Of a DNA stretch of 64,000 bases, positions 48,112 to 55,699 are shown piece by piece; positions within the stretch are counted from its first letter, which is position 1, and every line of letters begins with the position of its first letter. Origin of the DNA: Elusimicrobia bacterium GWB2_63_22 (GTDB lineage Bacteria > Elusimicrobiota > Elusimicrobia > Elusimicrobiales > UBA9959); assembly GCA_001799735.1 (NCBI GenBank), contig MGUA01000033.1, forward strand, positions 23,092-87,091, given 5' to 3'. Below the pieces are notes generated by a model, which saw nothing but the letters and a program-made list of their open reading frames with translations, was not told the DNA's origin and made no database searches. The position numbers were made by a program, and so were the translations under genes.

Positions 48112-48117
48112 ATTATA
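48112..48117 (-). promoter_or_regulatory. -10 box before pilQ
   Basis: On the minus strand TATAAT ends 24 bases before the pilQ ATG, within an AT-rich 60-base gap. It would give a leader of about 17 bases including GGAGG. It probably gives extra transcription of pilQ-pilB-pilC-pilins. Confidence 0.5.
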
Positions 48118-48148
48118 TTTAATAAGCCGCCGGTTTAACAGCGAGAAT

Positions 48149-48895
48149 TCACTGCAGAACCTTGCGGAACTTCTTGCCTTTGTGCTCCACGATAACGTAA
48201 TTGGCCCCCACCTTGAGGAGCCTGGCCCCGAGGACGCTCTGGCCCACGGAGTACATCTCGCCGTTTATTATCGCCGCGTTGCCTACGACACCCTGCAGCT
48301 GCAGGCGCGAGGTTATGTCCGGGGCCTTGGGTCTGTTCCTCTCGGCCCAGCGGGCCTGGCGCTCGGCCTCAAGACGCGCGTTCTCGGCGTCCTTGATCCG
48401 CTGGTAATCGTCCGGGGAAAGCGTCGGGTCCCTGGTGGTTTTAGGTTTGAAATAGGAAATGAGGTTCTGCTGCGCCTCCCCCTGGGCCTGCACCGCCGCG
48501 GTGGCCTGCTGCACCTCCTGCGCCGCGGAGGTGGAAACGGCCGCGGAGGCCCCGGGTGCGGTGACGGGGACCGGCGGCTGGGACGAAGCGGAAGGCGCCT
48601 GCTCCGGCAGGGGAGCGGGAGTATTGCGGACCGGCGCCTGCGCCGGCTGCTGCGGGGCGGGCGTGACTACGGCCTGGGCGGCGGGCGCGGGCTGCGCCTG
48701 GCGGACCGGCGCGGCTACGGGGGCGGAGGTCGAAGACTTCTCCTGCGGCGGAAAAATATTCTGGGGCGCTTCCTGCGGCATCTCGGCGGAGGCCTGCTGG
48801 CGGCTCTTGGCCCACCAGTTATAGAACAGGAAGGACGGGACGGCCATCACGGCGACGAGCAGCGTCCAGCCCAGCACGGAGGTCAGGCTCTTCAT
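48149..48895 (-). CDS. pilP: PilP/GspC-like alignment protein
   Basis: The 248-residue protein has one N-terminal membrane helix (SVLGWTLLVAVMAVPSFLFY), a long Pro/Ala/Gln-rich linker (about 45-150) and a C-terminal homology-region-like beta domain (LQLQGVVGNAAIINGEMYSV, GARLLKVGANYVIVEHKGKK). This links the inner-membrane complex to the secretin. PilP is usually a lipoprotein, whereas here the anchor is a helix as in GspC. It overlaps pilO as ATGA. Confidence 0.82.
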   Translation of the reverse strand: MKSLTSVLGWTLLVAVMAVPSFLFYNWWAKSRQQASAEMPQEAPQNIFPPQEKSSTSAPVAAPVRQAQPAPAAQAVVTPAPQQPAQAPVRNTPAPLPEQAPSASSQPPVPVTAPGASAAVSTSAAQEVQQATAAVQAQGEAQQNLISYFKPKTTRDPTLSPDDYQRIKDAENARLEAERQARWAERNRPKAPDITSRLQLQGVVGNAAIINGEMYSVGQSVLGARLLKVGANYVIVEHKGKKFRKVLQ

Positions 48896-49491
48896 ACGCC
48901 CCCCCCGCCGAACTTGGCGAAAACGGTGGCAAGGGAAAAAGTCACCTTGATTGTCCCGGGGGCGTCCGGGGAACGGCGGATGGTCAGGTCGGACACCCGG
49001 AGCAGGATCTTCGAGTTCTCTATCTCGGCCAGCCAGCGGCCGAGGTTGGCGTACGTGGTAGTCACCATCACCTCGCGCGAAACCACCAGGTAGTTGCCGA
49101 CCTCGGTCTCTTTCTGCGCGCTGAGTGAATCGAAAGAGATGCCGTAGGCCCGGGCGGTGTTGGTGATAACGTAGTTAAGCCACTCGTCCTTGTCCTTGAT
49201 GAACGGGAGGCGGCGCTGGTAGGCCGCCAGCTTCAGCTTGGCGTCCTCGTATTCTCCGGCGTATTGCGCCACCACCGTCATGCTTTCCACCTGGGCCTTC
49301 GAGGTCTGGACCTTTGAAGTTAAAGGGTTATAGACGCCCGCGTACAGCACCAGCAGCGACGGCCCGGCTATCATCATCGGCTTCTTGAAAGGCTCAAAGC
49401 CTTTCTCGCCGTAAATTATCATGATATTGGCCGCCATGTCCTTGAAGAAGGACTGGATCTTTAAAAAAATGGCGGCGATGGCGGGATTCAT
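48892..49491 (-). CDS. pilO: Pilus alignment protein PilO
   Basis: The ATG at 49491 lies 3 bases past the preceding stop and gives 199 residues. A membrane helix (PMMIAGPSLLVLYAGVYNPL), a coiled coil (VQTSKAQVESMTVVAQYAGE) and a ferredoxin-like periplasmic domain (LVVSREVMVTTTYANLGRWL, SKILLRVSDLTIRRSP) match PilO. It forms the inner-membrane alignment complex with the PilMN fusion. Confidence 0.87.
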   Translation of the reverse strand: MNPAIAAIFLKIQSFFKDMAANIMIIYGEKGFEPFKKPMMIAGPSLLVLYAGVYNPLTSKVQTSKAQVESMTVVAQYAGEYEDAKLKLAAYQRRLPFIKDKDEWLNYVITNTARAYGISFDSLSAQKETEVGNYLVVSREVMVTTTYANLGRWLAEIENSKILLRVSDLTIRRSPDAPGTIKVTFSLATVFAKFGGGGV

Positions 49492-49493
49492 AG

Positions 49494-51065
49494 CTATTGC
49501 CTCTTGACCGTGCACATGACGGTAAAACCGCTGCTCTTCGGGACTGCGGCGAACTGGCCCGGCATCGGCGAGGCCGAAGTGCTCTGCGAGCCCTCCTCGG
49601 TGGTGCTGTCGATGTTGCCCGCCGGCGGCGTGAACACCTTGAACTCGCCGGTGGTCTTGAGCCGCTTGACGAAAGAGTTGACCACGGCTATCTTGCCCTC
49701 GCCCTTAAGCCCGGTCTCCCCGGCGAGGGTCATCTCCTTGGCGCCGCCGGAGATCTCTGAAACGGAAAGCGGGTTGCTGTAGCGCACGTCCGTCAGCCAC
49801 AGCTCCTCGGGAATGCTGTCGGAGATAGCCGAAAGTTTGGGCGCCAGGGCGTCGGTGTCGGAGACCAGCGTGGAGAGCACCCTGGCGTTGGTCTGTATCC
49901 CCTCTATCTTCTTGCGGATGGAGTCGGGGTCCATCCCCTGCAGCTCCGGGAAATTTATAACCTTGTTGTTGAGCGACGAGATGGCGGACCCCATCATCAG
50001 CAGCCGCGTCTGCGCCACCAGCGAGAGCAGCAGCAGGAAACCGCCCAGGATGAAGGTTATGTTCCAGACGTAGCCCTGCACCTCTTTCTCCAGCACGGCC
50101 GCCGAGGTGATGCCGGAAATATCCAGGGTCAGCTTGGCGGGCACGCGGTCGCGCAGGGCCGCGCCCATGGAGAAGACGGAAGAGGCGTCGTTGTCCTTTA
50201 TGGAGGCGGCCTTGGCCACGTCCCAGACCATCACCGGCGTAGGCGCCGATTCGCGCTCGGCGGGGACTTTCCAGGCCTCGGCGCCGTCGCCGCTCAGCGC
50301 GATGAATTTGTAGTCCTTGCCGCCCACGTAGCGGTCGACGAACTGGATGGCTCCCTTCACGTCCAGGCGGCGGCGCTCGCTCATGGTCCCGCTGGCGTCG
50401 GATTCGGTCTCCCGGTAGAGAACCGGGTAGCCGCCGTGCGAGAACAGCATCAGGGTGGAGTTCTCGGAGAAATGGATGTAGCCCTTTGAGTCGTGGTCCT
50501 TGGGGTCCGTAAAGCCGAAGAGGCGCTCCATGGACACCGCGTTGATCTCTATGGCGGAAAGCGTAAGCCCCGCGGTCTTGAGGATCTCGTTTATGAACTC
50601 CACGCTCTTGCGCTGGGTCAGGCCGAAAAGCACGCCCAGTTTCTTGCCCCCGTCGGCCGGAACGGCGTTGAAATCGTAGACGACCTCCTCGAAGGAGACC
50701 GGGATGTACTTCTTGGATTCCAGCGGGATGGACTTGCTCCAGAAGCGCCGCTCTATGGAGGGCATCACGAAATAGCGCAGGATCGCGAACTGGGGCGACA
50801 GGGTGACCACCACGGTGGAGGCGGACCAGTTGACCTTCTTGACCGCCTGCTTGAAAGGGGTGATCCAGGCGGCCTTCTCGCTGAAGAAATCGTTATTGAG
50901 AGAAAGCGGGCGCAGCATGCCTTCCTTCACGGGGAAGCCCGTGGGGAATTTGACCAGGTGCTCGGGCTCGGGCTTTGAATCCTTGCCGATCTTGACCTGG
51001 GCGAGGCAGATCTCCTTGGGGGAGATATAGACGCCTATGTATTTTTTTTCCGCCGCTTTAGCCAT
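49494..51065 (-). CDS. PilM-PilN fusion (GspL-like)
   Basis: The 523-residue protein joins two pilus parts. The N-terminal about 330 residues form a PilM-type actin-like ATPase fold (KKYIGVYISPKEICLAQV, VVVTLSPQFAILRYFVMP, YIHFSENSTLMLFSHGGYP). A membrane helix (VWNITFILGGFLLLLSLVAQ) follows near residue 350, then a coiled coil and a PilN-type periplasmic domain (LWLTDVRYSNPLSVSEISGG, VVNSFVKRLKTTGEFKVF). In most type IV pilus systems PilM and PilN are separate. GspL of type II secretion has this fused plan. A Ser/Thr-rich tail follows near the end. Confidence 0.85.
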   Translation of the reverse strand: MAKAAEKKYIGVYISPKEICLAQVKIGKDSKPEPEHLVKFPTGFPVKEGMLRPLSLNNDFFSEKAAWITPFKQAVKKVNWSASTVVVTLSPQFAILRYFVMPSIERRFWSKSIPLESKKYIPVSFEEVVYDFNAVPADGGKKLGVLFGLTQRKSVEFINEILKTAGLTLSAIEINAVSMERLFGFTDPKDHDSKGYIHFSENSTLMLFSHGGYPVLYRETESDASGTMSERRRLDVKGAIQFVDRYVGGKDYKFIALSGDGAEAWKVPAERESAPTPVMVWDVAKAASIKDNDASSVFSMGAALRDRVPAKLTLDISGITSAAVLEKEVQGYVWNITFILGGFLLLLSLVAQTRLLMMGSAISSLNNKVINFPELQGMDPDSIRKKIEGIQTNARVLSTLVSDTDALAPKLSAISDSIPEELWLTDVRYSNPLSVSEISGGAKEMTLAGETGLKGEGKIAVVNSFVKRLKTTGEFKVFTPPAGNIDSTTEEGSQSTSASPMPGQFAAVPKSSGFTVMCTVKRQ

Positions 51066-51119
51066 AACTTTTAAATTTTACAATATATTTATCAGGTATA
51101 TACCGTATTGGGCCGGGCT

Positions 51120-52952
51120 TTACTCCTTGCCCGACATCCTTATCTCCACAATGCTCTTGGGGGTTTCAGAGACGCTGGAAGTCACTTCCATGCGGGTCTT
51201 GTCTATCTTGTACTTCTCCGCGAGCCTCGCGGCCACGTAGTTCACCCGGTTCTCCGCCATGGCGTCCGCGCTGGCCTCTCCGGTGTAGGCGTAGCCGGTC
51301 AGCTGGATATTGGCCATCGGGTAGTAGCCGAGGGTCTGCGCCACCTGCGCCAGCTTCTTCTCGCTGTTCTCGGTGAGGATAGTGGTGTTTTCCTTGAAAT
51401 AGATCTTGTAGCTGACCTGCCCGGAGAACTGCCCCTGGTCGGCGGCTTCGGCGGGAGCGTCCTGCCCGGCCGGTTCGGGCGAGTCGGCCGGTTCCGCGTC
51501 CGGCTTCGCGACGGCCTTCTTAACGGGCCTTTTTTTAGCGGCCGCGGCCTTCCTGGCGGCGGCTCCCCGCAGGGTTTTCCCCTTCACGCCGGCGCCGCCC
51601 CTGAGGGCCCTGCCGGCTTTCACGCCGGTGCCGGTCCTGGATACCGCGCGCGTCTTTACCCCGGCGCGGCTAACAGTCTCGGAAGCGGCCGCCCGCTGGG
51701 CGGCGGTGCGCGTCCGCGCGGCCTTCTCTTCCTCCGGAGTGGGCCTGATCACCAGCAGGCGGCTGAGGGAGGTCTCGCGGCCTTCCAGGTCCGCGGCCGT
51801 AACCATGAACATATACTTGCCGGAGGGATAGGGCGCGCCGAAGAATTTCTTGCGCCCGTTCCAGAAACTCTGGTTATACTGCGGGCCGCTGCCCGAGATC
51901 TCCTGCAGCAGCAGGCGGCTGCCGTCAGGCTGTATCTCGTAGATCTGGAACTTCCAGGAGGGCTGTCCCTTGGGCGACTCGAAAGCGGCGAATTCCACGA
52001 TGGAGCCTTCGTTGTTGTGCACCGAGATAGCCGTGGGGTAGAGGCCGAGGGAAACTTTCGGGCCCTTGGTCCTCAGGTCCTCCAGGTCCTGCAGCCTGGG
52101 CTGCTTATCATAATCAAGAAGTATAATGACTCCGCTTATGCTGGTCAACTCCTTGGGGAAGCGGACGTCGGCGCCGGTCAGGTTGACCTCCAGCCTGGAC
52201 TTGGAAATGCCGCGCGACTCCAGGTAGGAGTTCAGCGCGATAGCCCGGCGTATGCTCTTTATCTTGACGTCCCCCTCGGCCGCTCCCTCTGGGAGGATCA
52301 GGCAGTTCGCCTTGCCGAGGGTGAAGATCAGGCCCGCCAGGGAGGCGAGCAGCTTGTCGGAGCCGGGCCGGAAAGAGGCTTCGGCGGCAAAGAAAAAATT
52401 GGGATCGAGCGTTATGGCTTTCGGCATCCCGTCGCTCATGTAGAGCCTGACGGAGTCGGTCTTGCCCAGCGCCAGCAGCAGGTCGCGCCGCATCACCGCT
52501 ATCTTGGCGGACACCTTCTCGCTTACCCTGTCCTTTTCGTCGCGGGGCCCTTCCTCCTCGCTCTCCAGCTCTTCCATCTGCCGGGACTTGGCACGCATAC
52601 CGACCACAGGGTCTTGCGACGCGGGCTTGGCCTGGGAAACTTCGGTCAGGGTGGTGGGCTCGGCGCCGCGGTCCTTGACGGTATTGACGCCGGTGTTCAT
52701 GCGCAGGGTGATCTTGGTGATATACTCGTTGGCCAGCGCCTTCTCGGAAGGGGTGCCTTTGACGAGGATGTCCATGAAGCGGTCCATCGCCTCGGTATCC
52801 TCGTTCTCGTGGTAAAGGCGTATGGCCTGTTCCATCGAGCGGCTGATGCCGCTTCTCGCGGCCTGGGCGGACAGCCCGGTGGCGAGCGGGCCGGCGAAAG
52901 CGGCCAGGAGCAGGGCCGGCAGGGCTAAATTCAGCGCTAGTGTTTTTTTCAT
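51120..52952 (-). CDS. Secreted protein with two OmpA-like domains
   Basis: The 610-residue protein has a signal peptide (LALNLALPALLLAAFAGPLA), a helical N-region, and a first OmpA/MotB-like domain near residues 190-280 (FFFAAEASFRPGSDKLLASL, YLESRGISKSRLEV). A beta-sandwich domain of FlgD type (WNGRKKFFGAPYPSGKYMFM) comes next. A basic linker rich in Ala, Lys, Arg and Gly ([20 protein letters not shown]) is followed by a C-terminal OmpA-like domain (YFKENTTILTENSEKKLAQV, AENRVNYVAARLAEKYKIDK). OmpA-like domains bind peptidoglycan. It heads the pilus operon and may anchor the machine to the cell wall. Confidence 0.82.
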   Translation of the reverse strand: MKKTLALNLALPALLLAAFAGPLATGLSAQAARSGISRSMEQAIRLYHENEDTEAMDRFMDILVKGTPSEKALANEYITKITLRMNTGVNTVKDRGAEPTTLTEVSQAKPASQDPVVGMRAKSRQMEELESEEEGPRDEKDRVSEKVSAKIAVMRRDLLLALGKTDSVRLYMSDGMPKAITLDPNFFFAAEASFRPGSDKLLASLAGLIFTLGKANCLILPEGAAEGDVKIKSIRRAIALNSYLESRGISKSRLEVNLTGADVRFPKELTSISGVIILLDYDKQPRLQDLEDLRTKGPKVSLGLYPTAISVHNNEGSIVEFAAFESPKGQPSWKFQIYEIQPDGSRLLLQEISGSGPQYNQSFWNGRKKFFGAPYPSGKYMFMVTAADLEGRETSLSRLLVIRPTPEEEKAARTRTAAQRAAASETVSRAGVKTRAVSRTGTGVKAGRALRGGAGVKGKTLRGAAARKAAAAKKRPVKKAVAKPDAEPADSPEPAGQDAPAEAADQGQFSGQVSYKIYFKENTTILTENSEKKLAQVAQTLGYYPMANIQLTGYAYTGEASADAMAENRVNYVAARLAEKYKIDKTRMEVTSSVSETPKSIVEIRMSGKE

Positions 52953-53069
52953 ACCAGAAAGCTCCGAGACGATATTTTCTCCCGGCTATATTTAACCTTT
53001 TCCTGTTTGCCTAAATATTACAGGATTGTTACATGTTTATCGCGGGGGCGGTCCCCCCCCGCCGCGCCG
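52953..53069. other. Intergenic gap before double-OmpA gene
   Basis: This 117-base gap has an AT-rich part (52985-53040) likely holding the pilus operon promoter and a GC hairpin GCGGGGG/CCCCCCCGC near 53042-53062. No open frame is seen and no T-run follows the hairpin. Confidence 0.4.
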
Positions 53070-55685
53070 CTAGCGCCGCTCCCTGAGTTCTTTCAGGCGG
53101 GCGGCCACCGCGGCGTTGCCCGGCTCCAGCTCCAGGAAGCGCCCCCACTCCGCGATGGCGGCCGGGAGCTCCCCTGTTTTTTCCAGGATGACCGCCAGCC
53201 CGTACCGCGCGGAATTGTCGGAGGGGTTGGCCCGCAGGGCGGCCTCCAGGTCGGAGCGCGCTTCGGGCAGGCTCCCCGCCCTGAAGTAAAGCCTGGCCCG
53301 CAGCGTGCGCGCCTTGGCGTTGGCGGGGTCCATAGCCACCAGCGCGTCGGCCTGCCGCAGCAGGGCCGGCACCCCGGCGCCAGCGTCGGCGCGCGGGGCG
53401 AGGTCCGCGTAGGCGTTATACCAGTCCAGGTCCGGGTCCTTCTGCTGCCCCATCCCCTTCCTCACCACCCCGGTCAGGTTCTCCACCAGCATGCGGTTGC
53501 CCGGGTCCAGTTTTACGCCGCGGGCGTAGGAGTAGCGGGCGGAAGTGAAATCCTTCAGCAGGGACTGGAAATAGCCCAGGGTGTTCCACATGGACGGGTC
53601 GTAGGGAAAAGCCCTGACCGCCTCCTGGAAATCCCCTGCGGCCTCGGCCGCTATCTTTCCCCGGTCAGGCGCGGACAGATAGATCTCGGCCAGGGCCTGC
53701 CAGGTAACGGCGTTGAGCGGGTTTATCAGCGCCGAGACCTTCAGCAGGTCCAGCGCCTCCTGCCCGCGGCCGAGGCGCTTGAGCACTATGGCCAGGTTGA
53801 AATAGATCTCGTCGTAGCCGGCGTTGGCCTTGAGGGCTTCCTTGTACGCCCAAGCGGCCTTTTCCTGCTCCCCCGCCCTGACGTAGGCGTTGCCCATCTC
53901 GTAATTGCAGTTGACCTCGCGGGGATGGGCCTCCCAGGCGCGCTTCAGCTCCGCGGCAGCCGCGGCGGCGTTGTTGGACCGCATGATCTTGAACCCGTTG
54001 AAGTAGCGGAACTCCCGGGTGAACTGGCGCTGCCAGAGGAAGGCCGCCCCGGCGCAGCAGAGGAGCAGCAGCCAGGCCGCGGCCCTGGCGGCGCGCGGGG
54101 AGCGCCACGGGGGATAGGTCCCGGTCCCGGCGGTCTTAAGGGCGAGCGCGCCGGCCAGCCACCAGAAACCGAAGGCCGGCACGGCGAAGTGCAGGGAGAC
54201 GTTGAGCATGTTGTCGGCCAGCATGCCCACCAGGCCGGCCGCCAGCGGCACCGCGTCATAGCGGGCCTCCTCGCCGGCGCTGCGGTAGAAGCGCAGGAAC
54301 CCGTAAAAGAGCGCCGCCAGGAACCAGAGGTAGACGCCCAGGCCGAGCAGGCCGCCCTGCGCCCACTGCTCGAGGATCTCGTTGTGGGCGTTATTGGCGT
54401 GGGTGCGCAGGCCCCGCACCGCCGGGAAATTCAGTATGGCCCGGCCCTGGAAGAACGGGTAAAAAAGTTCGAACGTGCCCCAGCCCTTGCCGAGCAGCGG
54501 GTTCTCCAGGCCCATCTGCCAGGCGCCGGTCCAGATGAGCAGGCGCTGGTGGAAAGAGCCGTAGACCTTCCCGGTGTCGCCGGCCAGATTCACGTCAGCC
54601 GGAGAATTGACGTTGGTCACGGCCTCGGAAACCCGGTCAAAAAGCCCCGAGCTGAAAGGCTTGAGCGAGTCGGAAGGCCAGAACATTATCATCAGCAGCG
54701 CCGCGGCGAAGAACGGGTAGAGGAATTTTTTGTTCGCCTTAAGGCGGGCGCGGTGCGCCCCGAACGCGAAGAGGAACGCGAAAGCGGCGGCGGCCCCCAG
54801 CCACGACGAGCGGGTGAGGCTGCACATCAGCATGCCGCCGTAGGAGAGGAAGATCAGGCCGTAGAGCCAGCGCTTGGCGGCGGTATCCGCCTTCATCAGC
54901 AGCGAGGCCGCCAGCGGCATGAAGAGCACCAGGTAGGAGGAGATGAAGTTGGGGTTGCCGAAAGTGGACACCGAGCGGTTGCCGTAGGGATTGAGCAGCT
55001 TGGCCCAGATCAGCTCGACGTGGAAATACTCCAGTATGCCGTAAAGCGCCGCTATGGCCCCGGCCGCCAGCGCCAGGTGCAGCACGTCCTCCTGCCGGCA
55101 CCGGCGCACCAGCAGGTAGGCGGCCGTAAAGCCGGAAACCCAGAGCAGGGCCCCGTAAGGATCGAACATCCTCTCGAACAAGCCGTCGCCGGGCAGCTGC
55201 ATTTTCAGCGCCGGGAACAGGAACCAGAGCGCCCCCCAGCCCAGTATGAAGGCGAGCCACTTGCCGGCGGGCACCTCGGCGTCGTCCCGGCCGAAAGGCA
55301 CGCTGAGGGCCAGGTAGAAGACCGCCAGGCAGTTGATCACGAAGAACAGCCCCGCGCGCATGCCCTCGGCGGCCATGGCGGGCCGGTAGAACGCCTCGTG
55401 GCCGAACCAGGCCCAGGCGAAAGAGACGAGATAGACCAGGCCCAGGGCCGCCAGCGGTTTGGAAAGCGCGCTCGCGGGCAGCAGCCAGCGGCCGCGCTTT
55501 ATGGAGCCCCAGACGAACAGCCCGGCGGCGCCGAGCACGGCCACGTTGAGCAGGGTTATCTGCAGGTAGTACGGGTTGCGCGTGAGGTTGGTGAAGAAGA
55601 GCAGCGGCGCGACGAAGAAAGCCGCCGCCAGCAGCAGGGCTAGCGGGGCGCGCGGCACGGGCAGGTTGGTCTCGGGTTCCGGCAT
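53070..55685 (-). CDS. O-antigen ligase-like protein with TPR tail (A)
   Basis: The 871-residue protein has about twelve membrane helices followed by a TPR region of some 350 residues. The Wzy_C/O-antigen-ligase block shows STFGNPNFISSYLVLFMP, NPLLGKGWGTFELFYPFF, and the periplasmic loop NNAHNEILEQWAQGG with the functional His. The TPR part includes NCNYEMGNAYVRAGEQEKAA and IYFNLAIVLKRLGRGQEALD. Relatives are O-antigen ligases and pilin O-oligosaccharyltransferases (PglL/TfpO). It lies beside the pilus operon, so pilin or protein glycosylation is possible. Confidence 0.87.
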   Translation of the reverse strand: MPEPETNLPVPRAPLALLLAAAFFVAPLLFFTNLTRNPYYLQITLLNVAVLGAAGLFVWGSIKRGRWLLPASALSKPLAALGLVYLVSFAWAWFGHEAFYRPAMAAEGMRAGLFFVINCLAVFYLALSVPFGRDDAEVPAGKWLAFILGWGALWFLFPALKMQLPGDGLFERMFDPYGALLWVSGFTAAYLLVRRCRQEDVLHLALAAGAIAALYGILEYFHVELIWAKLLNPYGNRSVSTFGNPNFISSYLVLFMPLAASLLMKADTAAKRWLYGLIFLSYGGMLMCSLTRSSWLGAAAAFAFLFAFGAHRARLKANKKFLYPFFAAALLMIMFWPSDSLKPFSSGLFDRVSEAVTNVNSPADVNLAGDTGKVYGSFHQRLLIWTGAWQMGLENPLLGKGWGTFELFYPFFQGRAILNFPAVRGLRTHANNAHNEILEQWAQGGLLGLGVYLWFLAALFYGFLRFYRSAGEEARYDAVPLAAGLVGMLADNMLNVSLHFAVPAFGFWWLAGALALKTAGTGTYPPWRSPRAARAAAWLLLLCCAGAAFLWQRQFTREFRYFNGFKIMRSNNAAAAAAELKRAWEAHPREVNCNYEMGNAYVRAGEQEKAAWAYKEALKANAGYDEIYFNLAIVLKRLGRGQEALDLLKVSALINPLNAVTWQALAEIYLSAPDRGKIAAEAAGDFQEAVRAFPYDPSMWNTLGYFQSLLKDFTSARYSYARGVKLDPGNRMLVENLTGVVRKGMGQQKDPDLDWYNAYADLAPRADAGAGVPALLRQADALVAMDPANAKARTLRARLYFRAGSLPEARSDLEAALRANPSDNSARYGLAVILEKTGELPAAIAEWGRFLELEPGNAAVAARLKELRERR

Positions 55686-55699
55686 CGTCCTTGTAGCGG

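Noticed and set aside
43715..49093. Very long open frames on the plus strand opposite the pilus genes (about 850 and 920 codons)
   Set aside because: They are antisense to convincing pilB, pilQ and other genes, have compositions dominated by Gly, Ala, Val, His and Asp, and show no domain; such shadows are expected at this GC content.
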